Source: Pedobacter montanisoli (GTDB lineage Bacteria > Bacteroidota > Bacteroidia > Sphingobacteriales > Sphingobacteriaceae). Taken from it: a stretch of DNA of 64,000 nt. Below are positions 18,459 through 26,965 of the stretch, in pieces; positions within the stretch are counted from its first letter, which is position 1; every line of letters begins with the position of its first letter. Location: the NCBI RefSeq assembly GCF_022809115.1, contig NZ_JALGBH010000002.1, positions 620,001-684,000 on the forward strand, given 5' to 3'. A program made the position numbers and the translations under genes. A model generated the notes under the pieces. The model ran no database searches. It saw only the letters and a program-made list of their open reading frames with translations, and was not told the origin of the DNA.

Positions 18459-18974
18459 TTATTTCGATATGTTAATATTGGCCAAAAAAAGATCTTTTAG
18501 CTTAGAGTCTTTATTCTCAGGTAAAATACAACCCACTGTATAAGCTATGCCATCAACAAACACAATGTTTATATGAATTGTTGATCTGTTTACGGAGTCT
18601 TTACCGTAAATTGTATAAGATGTGCAGCTTTGAAAGTTGTAAATTTTTGGTTTTTCGAAAACATATTTTGGAAAAGAAGGGGCTAAACCTTCCAAAAATT
18701 CATCTGCATATTCTTGTGAAATTACGCTTTTGTTAAATGCCTCTAGCGACAAAGAGGTTACTTTTAGTAAATCAACAAAAGAAGTAGCATAAATTATATC
18801 ATCCTGATTTAAGCCAAAGCTAGTTTCATTTATTTTTTTTGGCTCAGTTGGAAAGCTGACAGTAATCCTATTGCTGATTTTTTGTTTAAACCAACCATCT
18901 TGGGCATTCGTAATTGAACTTAAGCATAAAAAAAATAAAATTAAGCTTATATTTCGTGTCGAGAGTTTTTTCAT
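18459..18974 (-). CDS. Secreted protein of unknown function
   Basis: A 171-residue protein beginning MKKLSTRNISLILFFLCLSS with a signal peptide that probably ends at NAQ. The mature part starts DGWFKQKISNRITVSFPTEP, a pattern seen in small secreted Bacteroidetes proteins related to PsbP-like or outer-membrane-protein-associated folds, but I cannot assign a family firmly. Two Cys residues are present in the second half. It starts 12 bases after the mqnC stop and may be read from the same transcript. Confidence 0.7.
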   Translation of the reverse strand: MKKLSTRNISLILFFLCLSSITNAQDGWFKQKISNRITVSFPTEPKKINETSFGLNQDDIIYATSFVDLLKVTSLSLEAFNKSVISQEYADEFLEGLAPSFPKYVFEKPKIYNFQSCTSYTIYGKDSVNRSTIHINIVFVDGIAYTVGCILPENKDSKLKDLFLANINISK

Positions 18975-18986
18975 GATGTACTGTTT

Positions 18987-20111
18987 TTAATAGGTAATAA
19001 CCTGTTCTTCCATATGCTCAGGCAGATCACGGTAGTTGTATTTCTGTCCGCGTAGCTGAGGTTCAAAACCAGCTTCTCTTATCGCAGTCTGGATACCTTT
19101 AGCTGTAAAACGGTGTGGGGCTCCTGCTGCCGATACCACGTTTTCTTCGATCATGATTGAACCAAAATCATTTGCTCCGGCATGCAAGCAAAGTTGGGCA
19201 ACGGTTTTACCCACGGTTAACCAACTGGCCTGTATATTTTTAACATTAGGAAGCATAATTCTACTCAATGCGATCATTCTTACATATTCATCGCCCGTAA
19301 CATTATTGCTGATGCCACGCAAACGTTTAAGTAAAGTGCCATCATCTTGGAAAGGCCATGGAATAAATGCAAGAAAACCATTTGCACTCTCAGGTTTCTC
19401 ACTTTGTACCTCACGTATCCATACCAAATGCTCAAAACGTTCTTCAATGGTTTCTATATGTCCAAACATCATGGTGGCAGAAGTGGTGATATCCAACTGG
19501 TGAGCTGCACGCATTACATCCAGCCATTCCTGTCCGCCGCATTTACCTTTAGAGATTAAACGACGAACACGGTCATTCAGAATTTCTGCACCAGCACCGG
19601 GTAAACTGTCTAAGCCAGCTTCTTTTAATGCTTTAAGTACTTCGGTATGAGAAATACCTTCTAGTTTAGCGATATGTGCAATTTCAGGGGGACCTAAAGC
19701 GTGTAATTTCAGATTAGGATAAAGCTCTTTGAGTTGTTTAAATAAAGTAGCATAAAAATTTAAACCTAAATCAGGGTGGTGACCACCTTGTAGCAATAAC
19801 TGGTCTCCTCCATATTTAAAGGTTTCCTCTATCTTTACTTTATAGGTTTCAATATCAGTAATATAGCTTTCTTCATGACCTGGTCTACGAAAAAAGTTAC
19901 AGAATTTGCAATTTGCAATACAAACGTTGGTGGTATTTACATTTCTGTCGATTTGCCAGGTTACTTTACCACTTGGTACCTGGATTTTTCTAAGTTCATT
20001 AGCCACAAAAGCCAGTTCGGCAGTTGAAGCGTTATGGTATAAGAAAACACCCTCTTCCTGAGTTAAGAAATCGAAATTTAATGCTCTGGTCAGTAAATCG
20101 CTTGTATTCAT
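18987..20111 (-). CDS. mqnC: Cyclic dehypoxanthinyl futalosine synthase (radical SAM)
   Basis: A 374-residue radical SAM enzyme of the futalosine route to menaquinone. The [4Fe-4S]-binding CxxxCxxC motif is CIANCKFC (about residues 68-75). GGDQLLLQGGHHPDLGL (about 102) and IPWPFQDDGT (about 255) are typical of MqnC rather than of the related MqnE. It closes the ring of dehypoxanthine futalosine. Its presence implies that this organism makes menaquinone by the futalosine pathway, though no other mqn gene lies in the window. A TATCTTTG element on the minus strand at 20117-20124 lies only 6 bases before the ATG, suggesting a nearly leaderless transcript. Confidence 0.93.
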   Translation of the reverse strand: MNTSDLLTRALNFDFLTQEEGVFLYHNASTAELAFVANELRKIQVPSGKVTWQIDRNVNTTNVCIANCKFCNFFRRPGHEESYITDIETYKVKIEETFKYGGDQLLLQGGHHPDLGLNFYATLFKQLKELYPNLKLHALGPPEIAHIAKLEGISHTEVLKALKEAGLDSLPGAGAEILNDRVRRLISKGKCGGQEWLDVMRAAHQLDITTSATMMFGHIETIEERFEHLVWIREVQSEKPESANGFLAFIPWPFQDDGTLLKRLRGISNNVTGDEYVRMIALSRIMLPNVKNIQASWLTVGKTVAQLCLHAGANDFGSIMIEENVVSAAGAPHRFTAKGIQTAIREAGFEPQLRGQKYNYRDLPEHMEEQVITY

Positions 20112-20258
20112 AGGAACAAAGATAAAGAAAAAGCACAGAACGTTTAGTGGTATTCGCGTTAGCAGGTTGTAATTTTAACACATGGGGATAAAAACCCGAT
20201 TGCTTGTGTACTCTTATTTTAAAGCTAAACGACTATCTTTACCCGTCTAAAGATTAAT

Positions 20259-21497
20259 ATGATAAATTTCAATCGTTTTACACTGGCCAATGGGCTAAAA
20301 ATATTGGTGCATGAAGATGACACCACACCTATGGCTGTCTTAAATATTTTATATGATGTAGGTGCCAGAGATGAAGAAGAGGGACGGACCGGATTTGCAC
20401 ATCTCTTCGAACATCTGATGTTTGGTGGCTCTGTTAACATACCAAGTTATGATGAGCCTTTGCAAAGGGTAGGCGGAGAGAACAATGCCTTTACCAGCAA
20501 TGATATCACCAATTATTACATTACTTTACCTGCAGTAAATATAGAAACTGCTTTCTGGCTGGAAAGTGATCGTATGTTGAGCCTTGCTTTTTCTGAAAAA
20601 AGCTTGGAAACACAGCGAAATGTGGTTTGTGAAGAATTTAAGCAACGTTACCTGAACCAGCCTTATGGCGATGTATGGTTAAAATTAAGACCTTTGGCTT
20701 ATCAGAAGCATCCGTACAGATGGGCCACCATTGGACAAGATCTTGCACAGATTGAAAATGCGAAAATGGAAGATGTTAAAGCTTTCTTTAAAAAACATTA
20801 CAATCCGCAAAATGCAATTATGGTGGTAGGCGGAAATGTGAAAACAGAAGAGGTTAAACAACTGGCCGAAAAATGGTTTGGTAATATACCTGCTGGAGAA
20901 AAATACCACAGAAATTTACCAAAAGAACCTGTGCAGACTGAAATGAGAAAATTAACGGTTGAGGCAAATGTGCCTTTAAATGCAATCTATATGGCTTTTA
21001 AAATGCCGGAACGTTTAGATAAATCATATCAGATTTATGATCTGATGTCTGATATTTTATCGCAAGGGCAATCATCACGCTTATTTAACAGTTTGCTCAA
21101 AGAACAGAAATTGTTTAGTGATATCAATGCTTATATCACTGCCAGTATAGATCAAGGTTTGTTTATTGTTGAAGGTAAATTAGTTGAAGGGGTTAAAATG
21201 GAAGAAGCTGAAGCAGCCATTTGGAAGGAACTTGAAAAGTTAAGCACTGAGCCGGTAACTGAAAATGAACTGACCAAGGTTAAAAACAAGTCTGAATCAA
21301 TTATGGTGTTCTCTGAAATGAATTTGTTGGATAAAGCGATGAATTTGGCTTACTATGAATTGTTGGGAGATGCGGCAAACTTAAATACAGAAATAGATAA
21401 GTATTTAAAGATTACCGCTGCGCAAATACAGGAAGCTGCTCACAAAACTTTTAGAAAAGAACAATCGTCAACATTATATTACTTGGCAAATGCTTAA
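20259..21497 (+). CDS. M16 family zinc peptidase, catalytic subunit
   Basis: A 412-residue M16 (pitrilysin/processing-peptidase type) metalloprotease. The inverted zinc motif HxxEH is HLFEH (about residues 48-52) and the third ligand Glu is in NVVCEEFKQR (about 128). No signal peptide is visible, so it is probably cytoplasmic. The 424-residue protein that follows overlaps it by 8 bases and lacks the zinc motif, which fits the two-subunit bacterial M16B arrangement in which both halves enclose the chamber. The substrate is unknown; peptide turnover is likely. Confidence 0.93.
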   Translation: MINFNRFTLANGLKILVHEDDTTPMAVLNILYDVGARDEEEGRTGFAHLFEHLMFGGSVNIPSYDEPLQRVGGENNAFTSNDITNYYITLPAVNIETAFWLESDRMLSLAFSEKSLETQRNVVCEEFKQRYLNQPYGDVWLKLRPLAYQKHPYRWATIGQDLAQIENAKMEDVKAFFKKHYNPQNAIMVVGGNVKTEEVKQLAEKWFGNIPAGEKYHRNLPKEPVQTEMRKLTVEANVPLNAIYMAFKMPERLDKSYQIYDLMSDILSQGQSSRLFNSLLKEQKLFSDINAYITASIDQGLFIVEGKLVEGVKMEEAEAAIWKELEKLSTEPVTENELTKVKNKSESIMVFSEMNLLDKAMNLAYYELLGDAANLNTEIDKYLKITAAQIQEAAHKTFRKEQSSTLYYLANA

Positions 21498-22764
21498 CAG
21501 AACACAGGCACCTGCATTTAAGCAGGTTAACGATATTAAATTTATACCTCCGGTAAAACAGCAATTGGCTAATGGTATTGATGTTTTTACCCTAAACATA
21601 GGAGAACAGGATTTAGTACGCATTGAGTTTATATTTGAGAATGTAAACTGGGATGCAAACAAACCATTATTAGCTATGGCCGTAAATGGTTTAATCAATT
21701 CGGGTACAGCTCATTTAAGTGCCAAAGAAATTGCAGATAAAATAGATTATTATGGTGCTTTTCTGCAAACGGATTTCTCGTCAGATTATACCAACGTAAC
21801 CTTATTTACGCTTACTAAACACCTTAGTTCTGTTTTACCTGTTGTTTATGATATTTTGAACAACAGTATTTTTCCGCAGGAAGAACTGGATATTTATAAG
21901 CAGAACCAAAAGCAACGTTTACAGGTTAACCTTCAGAAAAATGATTTTGTAGGTCGTAAAACTTTTGCTCATGCAATTTTTGGTAATACACCTTATGGTA
22001 TAAATGTTACAATGGCTCATTATGATGAACTAAAAAGAGAAGATTTGCTGACTCATTACCAAAGTGCTTACCAACCTAAAAACTGCATAATTATTGTTTC
22101 TGGTAAATTTCTGGATAAAGATTTTGAAGTACTGGATCAGGTGTTTGGGAAATTATGGAAAAACGAACAACCTTTTGAGAAAAATAAGTTGTCGTTTACG
22201 GCACAGGACGGTCAGGATATCTATGTTGAAAAACCAGATGCTTTGCAATCAGCCATTAGAATGGGAAATTTAGCTATAGATAGAAATCACCCTGATTTCC
22301 CGTCGTTACAAGTACTTAATTGTGTATTGGGTGGCTATTTTGGCTCAAGATTAATGGCCAATATAAGAGAAGATAAGGGTTATACTTATGGCATAGGTTC
22401 TGCCGTAGCTTCGTTAAAACAGGCAGGTTATTTCTTTATTGCTACCGAAGTAGGGGCAGACGTATGTGCTGATGCGCTTAAGGAAATTGAAAAAGAGATC
22501 ATGTTATTGAAAACAGAACCAATTAGTAAAGAAGAATTAAATCTGGTTAGAAATTACATGCTGGGTTCAATGTTGGGCAGTCTGGAAAATGCTTTTTCAC
22601 ATGCTGATAAATTTAAGAATATCTATTTTTCAGGTATGGATTATGATTATTATAGCAGATATATCCATACGGTTAAAACCATTACACCAGCTCAATTAAC
22701 TGATATCGCTAATAAATATTTAAATCCTGATCGGATGATCAAAGTGGTAATCGGGAAAAAATAA
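21490..22764 (+). CDS. M16 family peptidase-like protein, non-catalytic partner
   Basis: A 424-residue M16 homolog without HxxEH, so it cannot bind catalytic zinc. It keeps the substrate-binding R/Y-type segment of the partner subunit in NIREDKGYTYGIGSAVAS (about residue 295). Together with the upstream gene, whose stop it overlaps by 8 bases, it should form a heterodimer in which one subunit cuts and this one helps bind and orient the peptide. The mature N-terminus lacks a signal peptide. A strong hairpin follows at 22777-22814. Confidence 0.9.
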   Translation: MLNRTQAPAFKQVNDIKFIPPVKQQLANGIDVFTLNIGEQDLVRIEFIFENVNWDANKPLLAMAVNGLINSGTAHLSAKEIADKIDYYGAFLQTDFSSDYTNVTLFTLTKHLSSVLPVVYDILNNSIFPQEELDIYKQNQKQRLQVNLQKNDFVGRKTFAHAIFGNTPYGINVTMAHYDELKREDLLTHYQSAYQPKNCIIIVSGKFLDKDFEVLDQVFGKLWKNEQPFEKNKLSFTAQDGQDIYVEKPDALQSAIRMGNLAIDRNHPDFPSLQVLNCVLGGYFGSRLMANIREDKGYTYGIGSAVASLKQAGYFFIATEVGADVCADALKEIEKEIMLLKTEPISKEELNLVRNYMLGSMLGSLENAFSHADKFKNIYFSGMDYDYYSRYIHTVKTITPAQLTDIANKYLNPDRMIKVVIGKK

Positions 22765-22776
22765 AATCTTATAATC

Positions 22777-22820
22777 GGCTGTTTCACAAGAGAGATTATC
22801 TTTTTGAAACAGCCTTTATT
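22777..22820. terminator. Bidirectional terminator between convergent genes
   Basis: Arms GGCTGTTTCA (22777-22786) and TGAAACAGCC (22805-22814) pair perfectly over 10 bases with an 18-base loop and are followed by TTTATT on the plus strand. The convergent gene on the minus strand stops at 22822. The arm sequence resembles that of the hairpin at 11915-12020. Confidence 0.75.
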
Positions 22821-22821
22821 C

Positions 22822-24714
22822 TTATTTGCTAAGTACAGCTTTTACCTTATCTGCCTGATAAATCTTTTTATAAAAATCTACATACTCATTATACTTAGAA
22901 GCAGGATAAGTTTTCGAATTCATGGTTTGAGTGCGTTTGTAAGTAATCGTATTTCCATTAGCAACAAACGAAGCAGTATATTCACCAAATTCAGAGGTTA
23001 ACTTAACATCTTTTGGTAAAAAATCAACTTTTAAACCTGCTGGCAGTGTATAGATGATTTCATCTTCGTCATTATAATCAAAAGGAATAGCAAAAGAGGT
23101 TTTTCTATTGGTAACTTTCTCAGGAACACTTTCTTTTCGGTTAATCTGATTGATCACTAAAAACATTTTATCTCCACCCTTGGTTAATAACTGTTTGGTT
23201 ATATATTTGATTTCCCCATTGACTATAGGAAGTTTTTTATCATTTTGTTCGAACTTAACCTGTTGAAGTTCAGCATCAGCAAAATCTAAACTTTGTAAAA
23301 TTCTCTTGCGAACCTCTGTTGGTTCAGATAGGAGATTTGGTAAGTTATCCTCATATTGAGCATTGCCATAGCTTGATTTGGTAGAAATATTGGCAGTACC
23401 ATCTTCAGTAAGTAAAACAGATGTTTTGCTAAGCTGGTAATTGTCTTTACTTTGATATTTTGGAGTTCTGATAAGCTTACCGCCATTTTCTGTAACCATT
23501 AATACATTTCTGTCTGAATTACTATAACCAATGTAACCCATTGGGTAATTTTGACTGGTGCACTCCAGAAACGTAGTGTCTTTAGCTGATGGTACAGCTA
23601 AAATCATATGATTGGCCTGACCAATACTTGAGTACATTTTATTTAGCTCGGGCATGCCATTACCTATCACAATTAAATTAGATTGAATGCCAGCCTCTTT
23701 AAGCAACGCTTTCATATAATTTGATAAGGCTTTGCAATCTCCATAATTTACTTGAGCTACTTTTTCGGCCAAAATAGGTTTGAACCCTCCAATACCTAAT
23801 TGAACACTTACATAACGAGTGTTTTGCTGTAAATGATTATATAGAATTTGTATTTTTTCGCGGTCTGTTTTAGCATCTTTAATGAGGTTTTGCACTATAG
23901 TTTTGGTTGCAGGGGGCAAAACATCTCCATTTTCATTGAGTTTTGATATCCATGCACCTAAATTATTCCAAGTACTTAAATCGCCTTTAGAACTATCAAA
24001 TTCAAATTGATTTGGCGCAATTTTAACCCATGCTGATAATTGGTCTGTACCCACACTTAAAGGCTCGTGAATGGTTGCAGGAATATTATTTGCGACCCAA
24101 GAATAGGTAGTTTTATTGTTTACGGTAGTAGAATCTGTTTTTAAGCCTTCGCTCGTTAAAAAACGAACATTTAAGCCTGCATTTTTTTGAAATACATAGC
24201 TTGATTTTTCTGTTGCAATGTGATAGCCTTTCAAAGATTTCCATGAAGGCAACGTTAAAATCCCATTAAAGTCTTGTGAATAACTGTATTCAACTGTATA
24301 AGGATAAGTGGTATTCGAGATATTTAATAGCTTAACGCGGTCGTCTTGAAAAATAGTGTAGTTAGAAACTAAACTATGGTCAAGAAAATCAGATGATTTA
24401 TAGTCTTTTATTTTTTTTCCTGTAGCATCATAAAGTATCCCTTTTAGATTATATATATTAGAGAAACGATCATAAACTTCGGTAAATTCTGCATAAGCAT
24501 CACCGGCTTTGTTAAGAACAGTGATTACAATCTTATACTTAATTGTTCCTGATCCTATTGTTTTGTACTCATAAATTTGTTCCTCATTTCTAACTACTGC
24601 TACAGCGTCTTGTTTTAAATTGTCTGGAATTTTACTCGCATCATAATTGTTCTGCGATTGTGCAGCTAAGGACATTAATCCTGTAAATAAGGTTAAAAGA
24701 AAATATTTTTGCAT
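22822..24714 (-). CDS. DUF3857 / transglutaminase-like secreted protein with intact Cys
   Basis: A 630-residue protein when started at MQKYFLLTLFTGLMSLAAQSQ, which is a clean signal peptide. The frame is open 25 codons further upstream, but that extension is charged, overlaps the preceding gene and would bury the signal. Domain order is DUF3857 (about residues 45-210), transglutaminase core (about 260-400) with the Cys in NYGDCKALSNYMKALL (about residue 330) and His in GQANHMILAV, and a C-terminal DUF2569/DUF3858-like beta region. The start follows the upstream stop by one base (TAA C ATG on the minus strand), so translation is coupled. The role of this family is not established. Confidence 0.85.
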   Translation of the reverse strand: MQKYFLLTLFTGLMSLAAQSQNNYDASKIPDNLKQDAVAVVRNEEQIYEYKTIGSGTIKYKIVITVLNKAGDAYAEFTEVYDRFSNIYNLKGILYDATGKKIKDYKSSDFLDHSLVSNYTIFQDDRVKLLNISNTTYPYTVEYSYSQDFNGILTLPSWKSLKGYHIATEKSSYVFQKNAGLNVRFLTSEGLKTDSTTVNNKTTYSWVANNIPATIHEPLSVGTDQLSAWVKIAPNQFEFDSSKGDLSTWNNLGAWISKLNENGDVLPPATKTIVQNLIKDAKTDREKIQILYNHLQQNTRYVSVQLGIGGFKPILAEKVAQVNYGDCKALSNYMKALLKEAGIQSNLIVIGNGMPELNKMYSSIGQANHMILAVPSAKDTTFLECTSQNYPMGYIGYSNSDRNVLMVTENGGKLIRTPKYQSKDNYQLSKTSVLLTEDGTANISTKSSYGNAQYEDNLPNLLSEPTEVRKRILQSLDFADAELQQVKFEQNDKKLPIVNGEIKYITKQLLTKGGDKMFLVINQINRKESVPEKVTNRKTSFAIPFDYNDEDEIIYTLPAGLKVDFLPKDVKLTSEFGEYTASFVANGNTITYKRTQTMNSKTYPASKYNEYVDFYKKIYQADKVKAVLSK

Positions 24715-24715
24715 G

Positions 24716-26701
24716 TTAAGATTTCTTTTTAAACACAATTTGTTCTGCTTGTTTTTCAATAATCGTCTTAAATAGCTCTTTGATATCAAAATATTCTTCT
24801 GGTTTGAAAAGTGTTTTATTGATTTCTATTGTACTTCTAACCAATACGGTTTTGTCTTGATTTATAAAGCTTATGCTAAAAGAGCCTTTATTTTCGGGTA
24901 ATTTAAATACACCTCCCTGCGGCAATTTTTCAATATCATAATCTGCTGGAAAGTTAATGATGGCTCTAATACTTTCTTTCATAGGGTAAGCAAAATCTAC
25001 CGGGAAATTTCTGGTTTCGTGCTTAAAGAAGTTTTCCTTAGTTCTTTCGTATAATAAAGGATTTAAGTAAATTAAATTGCCAGCTTCTTCTACATTTTCT
25101 TCAATGGTTACAGCTAATTCTTCACTTAAAATCTCGTCAAAATTATCGAGGTTGTTCAGTTTGTAACTATCTATTTCCAAACCCTGTTTATCTTTTTTGA
25201 TGTTCTTTATAAATTCAGCTTCATTTGCATTTGAACGGTAGCTGTTTCTTCTGGAAAGAGCTCCATAACCTTTATAGTATTGTAAAATGCTTCCTTTTAA
25301 CTTATTTTCTTTATCAAGGGTTAGCATATAACTGTATATTTTTTCATCTCCAAATTCTGGTTCTGTGGTAATCCAAGCTCCGGTTTCTGTTTTGATATCA
25401 ATAGAAAAACCCTGATGATTGAGGTTTTCAAATGAAACCATCCCTAAAAAATGATCTTTGTTGGTAGCATCTAAAATCAAATCTTTGCCTAAGCCCTTAA
25501 CATGTACCAATACACTATTAAATTTCGTTATTAAAGGAAAGCCAGGGTGCATACCATTACTCCTTGTGCTAACTAAAAGAGCATTTGCATCAATTTTAGC
25601 TTCTCTAAGAAAACTTAACAATAGCAAATTGATATCGGCTGAGTTGCCAGTTTTTTTGTCTAATATTGTTTTTGGGTTAAGCTCACTCGTATATAAATTA
25701 TAACTGTCATTCCATTTTACATTACTTTTAATATAATTGTAAATCAAGGTGGTAATTTTCAATGGGTCAGTTTCTGTTTTGATAATGCTAGGAAGAAGGG
25801 ATTTGGCAGCTGCATTTTTTTTGACAAATAAGCCAAAGTTTTCGTCACTAACTAGGCCTTTAATAATTTTAGGCCAATTGCCTGTAAGATCTCTGTAAGT
25901 ATCATTAGGATAACGGGTTCCCATCAGTTCAAAATCAATGGATGTCATATAATCATCTACGGTAGTAATGAAAGGTTCTTTTTTTAAAGAAGGAACATTT
26001 TCCATTACGTATTGCGTATAGGTTGCATTAGAATTAATTCCTATAATATAGTTGGCATTTACCATTTCATTTTTAGTCTGGTTAATTTTGTAATAACCCT
26101 GATAAGATGGTTTGTAAACAAAATATTCAGGAATTCTCACATTGTACTCTGAATAGAGGGTTGGAATATCAGATTGAAAGGTCCATCCTCTTAAATTGAA
26201 GATGAAAGGAGAACTAATGGCATATTTATATTCTATGATTGAACCTTCCTTAACGTTACCTAAAGTGTACTTTTTGATTTGGTAATTTTTGTTGAATTCT
26301 TCAGTAAACTTTGAATCTTTACTAAGTTTAGTTACGGCCATTTTGCCAGCCTCCATATTATAGGTTGCAGCCTCCATTCTTAACAAATCTTCTCTGTTAC
26401 TATTACTGCTTTTGTATAATGGAATTTTGAAATCGGCTAAATCATAAGCGTTTTTATTAATGATTTTATAACGTATATGTCTTTCAAATATAAAACTAAA
26501 ACCAGTCCTTTCATTATATTGGAAATAGCAATCACCTACATCAAAAATTTTCACGGCAGCAGCAGCAGAATCTTGTCCACTGGGTCTGATGTTAAAATCT
26601 TCGGGATTAATTTTGCCAAACTTGAATTCCTTTTTTTGAGCGTAAGTGGTTACAGACAGGCATACAATGCCCAATATGTAGATAAGGCGATTAATTTTCA
26701 T
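24716..26701 (-). CDS. DUF3857 / transglutaminase-like secreted protein lacking the catalytic Cys
   Basis: A 661-residue paralog of the next gene. I choose the second ATG (MKINRLIYILGIVCLSVTTYAQ), which begins a normal signal peptide; an ATG 6 codons upstream is also in frame. It has the DUF3857 region (about residues 50-230) and a transglutaminase-like core, but the position of the nucleophile reads GNSADINLLL instead of G-x-C-x-D, so it is probably not an active transglutaminase. Both genes form one operon on the minus strand. Extracytoplasmic localisation is predicted. Confidence 0.85.
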   Translation of the reverse strand: MKINRLIYILGIVCLSVTTYAQKKEFKFGKINPEDFNIRPSGQDSAAAAVKIFDVGDCYFQYNERTGFSFIFERHIRYKIINKNAYDLADFKIPLYKSSNSNREDLLRMEAATYNMEAGKMAVTKLSKDSKFTEEFNKNYQIKKYTLGNVKEGSIIEYKYAISSPFIFNLRGWTFQSDIPTLYSEYNVRIPEYFVYKPSYQGYYKINQTKNEMVNANYIIGINSNATYTQYVMENVPSLKKEPFITTVDDYMTSIDFELMGTRYPNDTYRDLTGNWPKIIKGLVSDENFGLFVKKNAAAKSLLPSIIKTETDPLKITTLIYNYIKSNVKWNDSYNLYTSELNPKTILDKKTGNSADINLLLLSFLREAKIDANALLVSTRSNGMHPGFPLITKFNSVLVHVKGLGKDLILDATNKDHFLGMVSFENLNHQGFSIDIKTETGAWITTEPEFGDEKIYSYMLTLDKENKLKGSILQYYKGYGALSRRNSYRSNANEAEFIKNIKKDKQGLEIDSYKLNNLDNFDEILSEELAVTIEENVEEAGNLIYLNPLLYERTKENFFKHETRNFPVDFAYPMKESIRAIINFPADYDIEKLPQGGVFKLPENKGSFSISFINQDKTVLVRSTIEINKTLFKPEEYFDIKELFKTIIEKQAEQIVFKKKS

Positions 26702-26738
26702 GATTCTTTTAAAACGCAATGATAATAAAGAAAAAACA

Positions 26739-26775
26739 AAAAACGAGTAAATTAAATTTTAATTTACTCGTTTTT
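26739..26775 (-). terminator. Rho-independent terminator after the phosphoesterase/PQQ gene
   Basis: An 18-base AT-rich stem with core AAACGAGTAAATTAAA / TTTAATTTACTCGTTT and a single-base offset. On the minus strand T-rich sequence follows. It lies about 190 bases beyond the stop of the gene at 26966-28798 and about 40 bases upstream of the next minus-strand gene. The segment 26776-26965 between holds no coding signal that I can see. Confidence 0.7.
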
Positions 26776-26965
26776 AAATAACAGTATCAGCCGTTTATTT
26801 GCTGATATCTTTATCAATCACCTTAATGGTGGTTTTTAGGTATAATCTGTTTCAGATTTATTTATCGTAATCTAATCTCTCATCAGCTATTTAAATACAA
26901 GCATCTGTTTCATCAGCGGTAGGATGTAAAATCATCGCATCAGAGTATTGCTTGAAAAATGGGAG

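Noticed and set aside
22822-24789. A longer start of the transglutaminase-like gene that overlaps its upstream neighbour.
   Set aside because: The extra 25 residues are basic, precede a clean signal peptide and overlap the preceding coding sequence; the ATG at 24714 fits the coupled TAA-C-ATG arrangement.
26776-26965. A possible small gene between the DUF3857 gene and the phosphoesterase gene.
   Set aside because: The region has no open frame with a plausible start or domain; it looks like a 3' tail ending in a terminator.
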